Shown: positions 16,606 through 24,083 of the stretch, one piece after another | Layout: each line of letters begins with the position of its first letter | How positions within the stretch are numbered: position 1 is the first letter of the stretch | NCBI GenBank assembly: GCA_012270545.1 | Contig: JAAXID010000234.1 | Location: 1 to 34,779, forward strand | Reading direction: 5' to 3' | Origin: Anaerolineae bacterium | GTDB taxonomy: Bacteria; Chloroflexota; Anaerolineae; Aggregatilineales; Phototrophicaceae | DNA: 34,779 bases | Translations under genes and position numbers: made by a program | The notes under the pieces: generated by a model | The model's input: only the letters and a program-made list of their open reading frames with translations | What the model was told of the DNA's origin: nothing | The model's database searches: none

Positions 16606-16681
16606 AAGGTTTAACGCAGCTATCGAGTTTACTCTGCTTAAGTTCGCGCTCGAAGTCTTTTCGCGAGCAAGAGGCGCATAA
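16600..16681 (+). repeat. Second copy of a 22-nt direct repeat, and alternative 3' reading frame
   Basis: Bases 16494-16515 are repeated exactly at 16600-16621, 106 nt away, starting with the AAGTGA that holds the stop of the preceding gene. In the frame equivalent to the first copy, the second copy reads SERFNAAIEFTLLKFALEVF and ends at TAA 16679-16681. This looks like a leftover of a duplicated or exchanged gene end. Confidence 0.6.
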
Positions 16682-16732
16682 AGCGAGAGCGGTGGCGAGT
16701 TGAGCTTGTCTCGCTGCAAAACCCCACTTGCT

Positions 16733-17452
16733 CTATGCGCCGCTTTTGCGATAGCGCGCGATCAGCATTTCCCGCCGGATCCTGATGAGGTAGCCCGCCG
16801 GTTCATCGGTGGTCAGCGCCTCGATCCGCTCGAATATTGATTCTGGCAGCACGCTCCGCCGCAGGCCCGCTTTGAAGTCCCGCAAGTCGGCCAAGGAATC
16901 GAGGTCGCTCATGTAGTAAAAATTGGTCATGTGCTTGAGGCTGAATTCGCCCGCCGTCATTGCCGCGTCCAACGCAGCATTTGCCGCAACATGATCGGGG
17001 AAGGTGCTTGAAGAATCGATCTCGCCGATGTGCAGCCGCGCCGTGGGCAACTCCAACTCGATTGTGCGATTGCGCATGGTCGGCCGCAGGTCGATCAAGC
17101 GGCCGCCGGGCTTAAGCACGCGCCGAACTTCCGACAGGGCATGCACCATGCCCTCCGGCTCAATTCATCAGAACGAGAGCGCGAATATCACTTCATCGAA
17201 CTGGCCTGCGGGAAAGGGCAGCTGGACGCCGCTCGCCGCCGCCAGGTTCACAGAGTCGGGCAGAGGCGTGGCACCAGCCCACGGCAAAGCCGATGGCAGA
17301 TCAATCCCAATAATCCGCGCCGCCCATTCGGCATACTTCCGCGTCAGCCGCCCATCGCCGCAGCCGACCTCCAGGATGCAGCTGCCCGCTTCCGCCAGCA
17401 TGTCCAGCAAATAACTCCGCTCATTGCCGGCTGTGTCGCTGCGTATCGCCAT
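16733..17452 (-). pseudogene. Class I SAM methyltransferase interrupted by two adjacent TGA codons
   Basis: One minus-strand frame encodes a complete methyltransferase of about 239 codons. The first part has motif I CILEVGCGDGRLTRKY, IIGIDLPSALPW and FDEVIFALSF; the second has IEPEGMVHALSEV and RRVLKPGGRLIDLRP. Between them are two consecutive TGA codons in the same frame (17170-17165), at a site where relatives often have an aromatic or small residue pair before I-E-P-E-G. There is no frameshift, only these two stops. ATG at 17149 could restart the second part but it lacks the SAM site. Other genes in the window use TGA as stop, so recoding as Trp is unlikely. It is a pseudogene or a sequencing artefact. 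It diverges from the MocR gene. Confidence 0.75.
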
Positions 17453-17507
17453 CGCATCGCTCCCATTGCCCGTCCCCTATGATGATAACGGCTTGCTCAT
17501 ATCCCGT

Positions 17508-17553
17508 CCAATTACAGCGTTCGCTATTTGGTCATAATTGGCACTATAATTGG
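17508..17553 (+). promoter_or_regulatory. Likely operator/promoter of the MocR gene
   Basis: CCAATTA (17508-17514) and TAATTGG (17535-17541) form an inverted pair, and ATAATTGG recurs 12 nt later (17546-17553) as a direct repeat. TATAAT at 17545-17550 is a perfect -10 hexamer overlapped by the second direct repeat; no good -35 is seen. Spaced repeats over the promoter fit autoregulation by MocR-type proteins, here by inference. Confidence 0.45.
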
Positions 17554-17599
17554 ATGATGCCATTCAATGTGCCGCAGACTAGTGCAGAGGGGAAAGCCC

Positions 17600-19087
17600 A
17601 TGCCAAATCCCAGGCTCAACGTCACCCTCCAACGCGAGCGCGAGGAGCCGCTCTACCGCCAGCTCATCGAGCAGATCCGCGCCCAGATCGATGGCGGCGA
17701 CCTGCCTGGGGGGACGCGCCTGCCCGCCAGCCGGACGCTCGCGAAGCAACTCGGCGTCAGCCGCATCAGCGTGGTCAACGCCTACAGCGAGCTGCGCGCA
17801 GCCGGCTACCTCAACGCCCATGCCGGACGCGGCACCTTCGTCGCCCGCGAGCCTTTAGCGCCCGAAGCCGCCCAGCCCCAGCGACCCGCTCCAGCCACCC
17901 GCCAGCGGGGAGCAGCCATCCGCCAGATGATGCGACTGGCGCGCAAGCCCAGCGTCATTGACTTCAGCGGTGGCGCGCCACCTAGCGAGTTCTTCCCGGT
18001 GCGCTACTTGCAGGAGGCCATCAACCATGTTATCGAGCGGGACGGCGCCGATGCCCTTGCCTATGAGGTGCCGGAGGGCTACCTGCCGCTGCGGAGCGCT
18101 GTGCGCGATTACGTGCGCGCCATCGGCATCGACTGTCGCGTCGAGGATGTGCTGATCACCGGCGGCGCCCAGCAAGCGATTGATCTCGTGCTGCAATCGC
18201 TGATGCGCGATGGCGAGACGCTCGTCACTGCCGACCCGACTTACCTCGGCATCATCGACATCGCCGGGGCGCGCCGCGTCCACATCCGGGGCCTGCCCAT
18301 CGACGAGGACGGCATCTGCATCGACGCGCTGGAGAACGCGCTTGGTCATCTACGCCCGCGCTTGATCTACGTCATGCCCAGCTATCAGAACCCGACGGGC
18401 CACCTGATGCCGCTGCACCGCCGGCGCCAACTGGTTCGCCTCGCGGCGCGCCATCGCATCCCCATCCTCGAAGACGAGGTCTACCGCGAGTTTCGCTTTG
18501 ACGGCGAGGAGCTGCCGCCGCTGAAGGCGCTGGACGAGAGCAGCGTCGTCATCCACACCAACGCCTTCACCAAGGTGCTGCTGCCCGGCATCCGCATCGG
18601 CTACCTGGTGGCGAACGGACCCTATTACGAGCGGCTGGCGCGGGTCAAGCAGGCGGCCGATATCTCCACGCCCGGCTTGAACCAGCGAGCGATCCATCTG
18701 CTATTGGAGCGGGGCGTGCTGGCCAAGCAGCTAGAGCGCAATCGACTGGAGCTGCGGCGGCGGCGGGTAGCGGCTTTAGCGGCGGCGCAGCGCTACCTGC
18801 CCGCGGGCAGCCGTTGGACCGCGCCCGGCGGCGGGCTCTTCCTCTGGGTCGAGCTGCCGGCGGCGGGACCGAGTGCGGCCGAGACCTTCATCGCCGGCAT
18901 CGGGCGGGATGTCGCTTTCGCGATTGGCGAGCTGTTCTACACGGGCGAGGGCGGGAGCCACGCGCTGCGGCTCAACTTCGGCATCCACAAACCGGCGATG
19001 ATCGAGGAGGGCTTCCGGCGGATCGGAGAGGCTTGGGCGGCGCTGGTGGCCGAGTATGGGGATGTGGAGCAGGGAGCGGTTTTATGA
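17600..19087 (+). CDS. MocR-family regulator (GntR winged helix fused to aminotransferase fold)
   Basis: A 495-aa protein. Residues about 16-82 form a GntR winged helix (EPLYRQLIEQIRAQIDGGDL, LPASRTLAKQLGVSRISVVN, GYLNAHAGRGTFV). From about residue 115 a fold type I aminotransferase follows, with PSYQNPTGHLMP, ILEDEVYREFRFDG and the PLP lysine Lys325 in NAFTKVLLPGIRIGYL. Such proteins usually sense PLP, an amino acid or its adduct, and control a nearby gene, often divergent; some are true aminotransferases of the 2-aminoadipate type. GAGGGGAAAG precedes the ATG; a GTG at 17567 is less likely. The divergent neighbour is the broken methyltransferase, so its regulated partner may have been lost or lie elsewhere. 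Confidence 0.92.
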   Translation: MPNPRLNVTLQREREEPLYRQLIEQIRAQIDGGDLPGGTRLPASRTLAKQLGVSRISVVNAYSELRAAGYLNAHAGRGTFVAREPLAPEAAQPQRPAPATRQRGAAIRQMMRLARKPSVIDFSGGAPPSEFFPVRYLQEAINHVIERDGADALAYEVPEGYLPLRSAVRDYVRAIGIDCRVEDVLITGGAQQAIDLVLQSLMRDGETLVTADPTYLGIIDIAGARRVHIRGLPIDEDGICIDALENALGHLRPRLIYVMPSYQNPTGHLMPLHRRRQLVRLAARHRIPILEDEVYREFRFDGEELPPLKALDESSVVIHTNAFTKVLLPGIRIGYLVANGPYYERLARVKQAADISTPGLNQRAIHLLLERGVLAKQLERNRLELRRRRVAALAAAQRYLPAGSRWTAPGGGLFLWVELPAAGPSAAETFIAGIGRDVAFAIGELFYTGEGGSHALRLNFGIHKPAMIEEGFRRIGEAWAALVAEYGDVEQGAVL

Positions 19088-19112
19088 GGGATATTCCTAA
19101 GCTGTATTGGTA

Positions 19113-19140
19113 TTGCCGCGTTTTTCGATGTTGGTATAAA
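19113..19140 (+). promoter_or_regulatory. Possible promoter of the DUF4365 unit
   Basis: TTGCCG (19113-19118) and TATAAA (19135-19140) are 16 nt apart, 60 nt before the first ATG of the unit. The match is moderate. Confidence 0.35.
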
Positions 19141-19200
19141 CTTTGCGCAAGGCACTCGTGTAAATCAACACGTTGACAAGAGCGGAGTCAGAATCTAGAC

Positions 19201-19719
19201 ATGTCTATTCCTCTCACACACATAATGGAAGACTTGCAATTTGCATACGTTAGAGCCGTAATAGCTAACGCCGGCAGAACTTGTGAGAAGCCTGAACGTG
19301 ACTACGGAGTCGATCTTAGAGTCGTGGATGCGGGCGACACAGGAAAGAGCTACTCGGACGATGATGGCGTTGCATTTAACTGTCAACTGAAGTCTTCAAC
19401 AAAGTATAGGGTTAGCAACGGTACAGTCTATTTTCCAGTGAAAGTTAAGCATTACAATAAAATGGTCACCTGGACAGGCACGACACCACTCCTGCTTATT
19501 GCCTTTACAATGCCTGACAAAAAAGAGGAATGGTGTACCCAAAGCGAGGAAAGCCTTTGCTTGAGACATTGCTGCTTTTGGAAAGACTTGGCAGGGGAGG
19601 CCAAGTCTGCGCTTAACCCTGAATCTAGAATCAATGTCGAGATACCCAGCCATAGCATCTTTGATTCCGCGGTAGTCAATGAGTTCGTAGAACTGTACCG
19701 ACAGGACAAGAGATCATGA
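19201..19719 (+). CDS. DUF4365 domain protein, predicted PD-(D/E)XK-like nuclease
   Basis: A 172-aa protein matching the DUF4365 pattern along most of its length: FAYVRAVIANAGRTCEKPE, RDYGVDLRVVDAG, VAFNCQLKSSTKY, TPLLLIAFTMPDKKEEW and LRHCCFWKDLAG. Asp38 in GVDL and Gln62-x-Lys64 in CQLKSS sit like the D...(E/Q)xK catalytic residues of restriction-endonuclease-fold enzymes; nuclease activity is inferred. GGAG is 13 nt upstream of ATG 19201, too far to be strong; ATG 19225 is an alternative start. The coding DNA is visibly richer in A and T than the flanking genes. The stop overlaps the next gene's start by ATGA, so the two are co-translated. DUF4365 proteins are frequently found in genomic islands. 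Confidence 0.82.
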   Translation: MSIPLTHIMEDLQFAYVRAVIANAGRTCEKPERDYGVDLRVVDAGDTGKSYSDDDGVAFNCQLKSSTKYRVSNGTVYFPVKVKHYNKMVTWTGTTPLLLIAFTMPDKKEEWCTQSEESLCLRHCCFWKDLAGEAKSALNPESRINVEIPSHSIFDSAVVNEFVELYRQDKRS

Positions 19720-20834
19720 GCATAAATCAAGAACTTGTGTATAAGCTACCACTGCACCACATTAGGTCATATCTCCAGCTGGAGAATTGGTCAATTGTTA
19801 ACGAAAACGAACGTTGGCTTGTGTTTGAGGATGACGGTTCCATTGAAATCGCCATACCCAAGAATACGAGGGCGCCAGACTACCATGTATACATTGATAA
19901 TGCCGTCAGGAAGCTCTCATCGTTAATGGACAAAGATTCAGACGCTGTAGCTGATGACATTCTGTCGTTTGATCTCGATGTTTTTAGCGTTACAGTTGAT
20001 CACGCGATGGATACTTCATCAATTAGGCTCAAGCACGCAAATACAATTGTGTCGGAGCTCAAGCGTTTGTTCACTTTTGCAGCGAGTTCGGCAATAGAGG
20101 CGAAACCATACTTTAGGGATGCTCCACAAAAGGCAAAAGACCTACTGGATCATTTCCGATTTGGCCACACCGTTCGCGGTAGCTATGGTTGCCGCATCGA
20201 GTGCAAGATAAAGACCAACCAACTTACCCAGTTCACACTTTTTGGTGACGGACCCGAGCCCGTGCGGCCTCTTGAGAGAGAAACTATGGAGAGAATCGTA
20301 AAAGGGCTGGCAGCAACTGACAAGGCGGCGGAGTCAGGAAACGTTTCGCTCCTAATGGAAGGATACGATGAAGGGCTGAATGCCAACATGTGTACTGCCA
20401 TTCTCAATCTTTACGATGAAACGCAAAACTCTGTGGATTACAGCATAAAGTGGTCAAAGAAAGTCAAAGTGCCAAGCGACCTGCGAAACGTATCAAAAAT
20501 CACCATAAGTCGCAGTCACTTGGAATATCTCGAAAAAGCGAGTGAACACCTTTATCGACAGGATCCTAAACATATTAGCATAGTTGGATATGTGACCGAT
20601 TTGTCTCAAATGGGTCCGGACAGAGACGTGTTAGGTGACGGCGCAATTACGATTCAGCGGTTGACGCCAGAAGGCCGTACACAGAAGGTCCATGTTGTCG
20701 TCGACGAGGAATCACATTCCAAAGCCGTTGATGCATACAGGGAGAGTAAAACAGTTGGCGTAGACGGATTTCTCGAATACAAAAGTCAGAAGTGGCGTTT
20801 GATGAATCCGGAGAAGTTTCGGATAGTTTCCTGA
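19716..20834 (+). CDS. Partner protein of DUF4365, no recognised family
   Basis: A 372-aa protein, translationally coupled (ATGA) to the DUF4365 gene. The N-terminal half (about 1-125) is an alpha/beta region with ENERWLVFEDDGSIEIAIPK. The middle has PLERETMERIVKGLAATDKA. The last 90 residues look like a compact beta domain: HISIVGYVTDLSQMGPDRD, DGAITIQRLTPEGRTQKVHV, AVDAYRESKTVGVDGFLEY and WRLMNPEKFRIVS. That end is reminiscent of an OB-like or other nucleic-acid-binding beta barrel, but this is only an impression. The 5' end is fixed by the overlap. It is AT-richer, like its partner. It may be a specificity, regulatory or immunity partner of the nuclease-like protein; no enzymatic motif was found. 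Confidence 0.72.
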   Translation: MSINQELVYKLPLHHIRSYLQLENWSIVNENERWLVFEDDGSIEIAIPKNTRAPDYHVYIDNAVRKLSSLMDKDSDAVADDILSFDLDVFSVTVDHAMDTSSIRLKHANTIVSELKRLFTFAASSAIEAKPYFRDAPQKAKDLLDHFRFGHTVRGSYGCRIECKIKTNQLTQFTLFGDGPEPVRPLERETMERIVKGLAATDKAAESGNVSLLMEGYDEGLNANMCTAILNLYDETQNSVDYSIKWSKKVKVPSDLRNVSKITISRSHLEYLEKASEHLYRQDPKHISIVGYVTDLSQMGPDRDVLGDGAITIQRLTPEGRTQKVHVVVDEESHSKAVDAYRESKTVGVDGFLEYKSQKWRLMNPEKFRIVS

Positions 20835-21080
20835 TGGCAGATAGAGTTCGTTTCCTATCCGGATTCAAACTACGTCATAATGGAAAGTCAACCCCCCATT
20901 ACGGTACGTCAGCCTTGATAGATTTGTAACCGTGGCTCGCACAACGAGCCGCAAATCAATATGCTTGTGGTGGTGCGCCTCCAAGTCAAATGCGGTGGTA
21001 GAAAGGATCGACAGAATAGAATATAAGTGCTATTATTATGCGGCCAGTATATGCTCACATACAGGAGCAGTCACCAACCT
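20835..21080. other. Gene-poor end of the AT-richer island
   Basis: No reading frame here has a coherent composition or motif. It separates the two-gene unit from the degraded helix-turn-helix gene. No tRNA, attachment-site repeat or terminal inverted repeat was recognised. Confidence 0.45.
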
Positions 21081-21420
21081 ATGCACAAACGCTATACACC
21101 CGCTCAAGGCCAAGAAGCCCTGCGACTCCCCGCTATCCATAAATACAATGTCCCATTGTCCAAAATCTCACGGGCATATCCCTTCCCACACTCTACCGCT
21201 GGCGTCGCCACGAATTCTGACAGAATCCCGACCTTATGACACAAATAAATATTCCGTCTATCGAGAATCATTCTCATAAACCGAATCACCTCCGCCAGTC
21301 AACCAACCAGATGCCGAGTTCATCCAGGACGACGACATGCAATACTGGCGTCTGCCGACCGGCCGAGTCTTTGCCCACATGTCTGACGAAGAACGTGAAA
21401 GTATCGATTATCTGCGAGTC
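21081..21420 (+). pseudogene. Remnant of a helix-turn-helix protein, frameshifted
   Basis: Starting at ATG 21081, one frame reads MHKRYTPAQGQEALRLPAI and NVPLSKIS, the start of a transposase-like or small-terminase-like helix-turn-helix domain. At about 21173 the logical continuation SLPTLYRWRRHEF lies in a different frame and ends at a stop. A third frame from about 21307 reads PDAEFIQDDDMQYWRLPTGR and MSDEERESIDYLR. These pieces appear to come from one gene broken by several small indels; the following 138-aa frame may be its C terminus. Confidence 0.45.
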
Positions 21421-21440
21421 CACCATCTCCCAAATTACCG

Positions 21441-21857
21441 TTGCCCGCTACCGAGACACCACCTGCCGAATCTGCTACCGCCAAGACTTATCCTTATCCT
21501 CTAGAGAACGACGATGACGCTGCCAACGATTACGATGATTTCCGGAAAGTCCAAGAAATCCTTATTGGGCATGCCCAACAGCTAGCCGTCAACGTCAAAC
21601 CCGACGACCCCGATATCAATCGCCGCAGCCTCGCGCTTTCACACATCCTCGACCGTATCCACCAATTGGACGCCATGCTGCCTTCACTGATTCCCGAACA
21701 GGTCATGTGCTGGGAATTTGTATACGACGGCATGGTGCACAACAAACCGCCGTGTGCAAGAACAGAAGAAGATCTCATGGCGCAGCTTGAAATCGTCAGA
21801 AAAAGGAAAGAGCGCGAAGCTCGCAGCGAAACCAAACGTGGACCAATCAATATGTAG
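21441..21857 (+). CDS. Hypothetical protein, probable C-terminal part of the degraded HTH gene
   Basis: A 138-aa frame beginning with TTG, so the start is doubtful. The first 25 residues are proline- and threonine-rich, then DDFRKVQEILIGHAQQLAVN, INRRSLALSHILDRIHQLDA and VMCWEFVYDGMVHNKPPC have a plausible protein pattern, and the end is highly charged. The frame is open upstream to about 21398 without an ATG, fitting a fragment of a longer gene. I do not recognise a named domain. Mobile-element or phage origin is inferred from the adjoining helix-turn-helix remnant. Confidence 0.45.
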   Translation: MPATETPPAESATAKTYPYPLENDDDAANDYDDFRKVQEILIGHAQQLAVNVKPDDPDINRRSLALSHILDRIHQLDAMLPSLIPEQVMCWEFVYDGMVHNKPPCARTEEDLMAQLEIVRKRKEREARSETKRGPINM

Positions 21858-21861
21858 AGCG

Positions 21862-21895
21862 CAGGTGCTTTTCTCTGCGCCTCCGTGATTAAATC
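21862..21895 (+). repeat. Intergenic repeat family A, copy 7
   Basis: Reads TGCTTTTCTCTGCGCCTCCG, then TGATTAAATCC, sharing CTCTGCGCCTCCGT with copy 4. It directly abuts the stop codon (21896-21898) of the FkbM gene. Confidence 0.6.
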
Positions 21896-22813
21896 CTATC
21901 GCCGCAGCAGCAAATTCACCACGCCCATGCCAGCCAGCAGACGCGCTGTCTCGCGCTCGACCAGCGCCGCATCGCCCCAGTCACGCAGCGAGCCATCCGC
22001 CTCGATCGCCTCGACGCGCCCGAAGCCCAGGCGCCGCGCTTTGTCGAGCGCTGCGGCCGGCTCATGCCCGAAGGCGCCCAGCGCGCCCGGGTTGTACTCC
22101 ATCACCAGCGCCAGCCCTGGCGAGTCCGCGATCGTCCGCCGCATCCCGCGCAGGGCGGCCAGCTCCGCTCCCTCGATGTCCATCTTCACGATGTCGACGC
22201 GCTCGATGCCCAGCTGGTTCAGGCAGTCGTCGATGGCGACTGTGCGCACGTGGTAGCGCTGCGGCTCGAAGTTGGCAGCGTCCCGCGGCGCCACATCGCC
22301 CGCGCCCATCCGCGCCCGCTGCTGATGCGCTAGCGCCTCGTCATAATGCAGCGAGCCGCTCGCCGACATCATCATGTAGTCGTGGAGTTCGGCGCTGCCC
22401 CCCGCTTCCGCCGCCGCCAGCTGCAGCGCCGTCACATTGGGCCGGTCGCGCGTGTTGTGGCGCAGCGCTTCAAAGGTGCCCGGATGCGGCTCCAAGGCGA
22501 TGACGTGCCCTTCCACGCCGACTCGGCGGGCGAGCAGCCGCGTGTGGTAGCCAATGTGGGCGCCAACATCGAGCGCGATCATGCCTGGCCGCGCCAGCCG
22601 CTCCAGCAGTCGCCGCGTCTCCGTCTCGTGCTGCCCGGTCAGCAGCTCCAGGCGGAACCAGAAGGGGTCTTCGGCGATGGTCTTGAAGTCAAGCGCGCGT
22701 TCCAGCCCGGGCAGGACCAGGTCCCCCATCAGGCGGTGCATGGCGAGGTGCGCGGGGCGGATCCGTTTCAGCGTCTTGCGGTAGAGCCGGAGGCCGGTAT
22801 CGAGTGTGCGCAT
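21896..22813 (-). CDS. FkbM family methyltransferase
   Basis: A 305-aa SAM-dependent methyltransferase of the FkbM type. Motif I is MIALDVGAHIGYHTRLLARR (residues 78-97), followed by HVIALEPHPGTFEALRHN with the SAM-ribose acidic residue Glu108. VDIVKMDIEGAELAALRGM is the family hallmark, and the ALVMEYNPGALGAFG region and C-terminal EADGSLRDWG complete the fold. FkbM enzymes O-methylate sugars or polyketide hydroxyls. About 80 residues precede motif I. It lies 55 nt downstream of the TPR pair on the same strand, so surface polysaccharide methylation is possible but not shown. No clear ribosome site precedes the ATG. Confidence 0.9.
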   Translation of the reverse strand: MRTLDTGLRLYRKTLKRIRPAHLAMHRLMGDLVLPGLERALDFKTIAEDPFWFRLELLTGQHETETRRLLERLARPGMIALDVGAHIGYHTRLLARRVGVEGHVIALEPHPGTFEALRHNTRDRPNVTALQLAAAEAGGSAELHDYMMMSASGSLHYDEALAHQQRARMGAGDVAPRDAANFEPQRYHVRTVAIDDCLNQLGIERVDIVKMDIEGAELAALRGMRRTIADSPGLALVMEYNPGALGAFGHEPAAALDKARRLGFGRVEAIEADGSLRDWGDAALVERETARLLAGMGVVNLLLRR

Positions 22814-22868
22814 GGCTGTCTGCCGAGGTGGGTAATGGCGAGTAGGCTAATCGAGCGCCTTGCAGTGG

Positions 22869-24080
22869 TCAATCCTGAAACGAGATCGGCTCAGCCGCCT
22901 GTTCGATGCACTGTGGGTCGGCTTCGATCGCGTCCAGCCCCTGCAGGATATTGCTCAGCGTCCCCTCATCGGCGCCCGCCCGCGCCAGATCCAGCGAATC
23001 GCGCAGCAGCGTCCAGCCGCTCGTGCAATCGCCGGTGTAATAATGCGAAAGCCCCAGGCGATAACGGCAGGACAAGTTGTAAACGCCGTCATCGTGCTCC
23101 AGACACTGCTGGAAAGCATCGCGCGATTGCTCGAAACGGCGCTCGCGGTAATAGAGCAGGCCGAGCTGGAACTGCGCTTCCGGGTCCGCCGCGTCGTTGG
23201 TGACCGAGTCCTCGCAGAAGCCGAGTGCGCGGGCAAATTCGCCCACTTTGCGATAGGCCAGGCAGAGCCGCAGCATGGCGCGGGCGTTGCGCGGGTCGAT
23301 GGCGAGGATGTGGTCGTAGAGGTCGATGGCGCTCTGGTCTTCATCGCGCGCCAGGTACAAGCCAGCCAGCTCAAAATGCGTCGGCAGATAAGCCGGGCGC
23401 AGCTCGATGGCGCGCTGGAGATGGGTGATGGCGTCGCTGTAGGCGCCGACGGACGAAAGCGCGTAGGCGTAGGCGCGGTTCAGGTCGGCGTCATCGCCGC
23501 TGATGGACAAGCCGCGCTCGCCTGCGTCCAGCCCGTCAGCCCAGCGCTGATCATCGACGTAGGCGCGCGCCAGTGTGGCGTAGAGGGGGACGAAGCGCGG
23601 GTTCAGCTCCAGGGCGGATAAGGCGATCGGGATGGCGTCGGTAGGCTGGCCGCTCCAGGTGAAGGCGGCCGCTTTCAAGGCGAAGCCGCGCACATCGCGC
23701 GCGTCGATGGCGATGATGGCGCCGCCGAGCTCGCGGGCGTCGTCGTAGCGTCCCAGCTCGATCAGGACGCGTCCGTGCTGATAGAGGTAGGCGATGTCCT
23801 TCGGCCGCTCCGCAACCGCTTTCGCCAGCAGCCCCTCCGCGCCGGCGATGTCGCCTTGTATGAATTGGGCCGAGGCGCGCGCCGCCAGTTCGCTCGGCTG
23901 CGGCGTCGCTGTGGCGGAAACCCCGGCGAAGGTCTCGACGATGCCCTTTACCGCATCCAACTGCCAGAGGATGGCTAGGCCGAGCAGCAGCACGAGGACG
24001 GCGGCAAAGAACATATTGCGAATGGGATGACGTTTGGGCTGGCGGAAGAAGGGCTGCGTGTAGTCGCGCCTGATCTTCAT
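22869..24080 (-). CDS. TPR membrane protein B
   Basis: A 403-aa protein. The N terminus MKIRRDYTQPFFRQPKRHPI is basic and is followed by one transmembrane helix (about 23-42, MFFAAVLVLLLGLAILW). The extracytoplasmic part is a run of about eight tetratricopeptide units (for example AYLYQHGRVLIELGRYDDAR, LPTHFELAGLYLARDEDQSA, PEAQFQLGLLYYRERRFEQS). It is a paralogue of the gene directly upstream, sharing the N-terminal tag KIRRxYxxPFF. Its ATG follows the upstream TAG after one codon in the same frame (TAG GCG ATG), with GGAGG 10 nt upstream. Likely a scaffold in an envelope complex. Confidence 0.87.
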   Translation of the reverse strand: MKIRRDYTQPFFRQPKRHPIRNMFFAAVLVLLLGLAILWQLDAVKGIVETFAGVSATATPQPSELAARASAQFIQGDIAGAEGLLAKAVAERPKDIAYLYQHGRVLIELGRYDDARELGGAIIAIDARDVRGFALKAAAFTWSGQPTDAIPIALSALELNPRFVPLYATLARAYVDDQRWADGLDAGERGLSISGDDADLNRAYAYALSSVGAYSDAITHLQRAIELRPAYLPTHFELAGLYLARDEDQSAIDLYDHILAIDPRNARAMLRLCLAYRKVGEFARALGFCEDSVTNDAADPEAQFQLGLLYYRERRFEQSRDAFQQCLEHDDGVYNLSCRYRLGLSHYYTGDCTSGWTLLRDSLDLARAGADEGTLSNILQGLDAIEADPQCIEQAAEPISFQD

Positions 24081-24083
24081 CGC

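Noticed and set aside
17165..17170. TGA as selenocysteine or Trp in the methyltransferase
   Set aside because: Two adjacent TGA codons, no SECIS-like hairpin seen, and TGA works as a normal stop in other genes of the window.
22346..23203. 285-aa plus-strand frame opposite FkbM and TPR genes
   Set aside because: Arginine- and glutamine-rich shadow of genes with strong family motifs on the minus strand.
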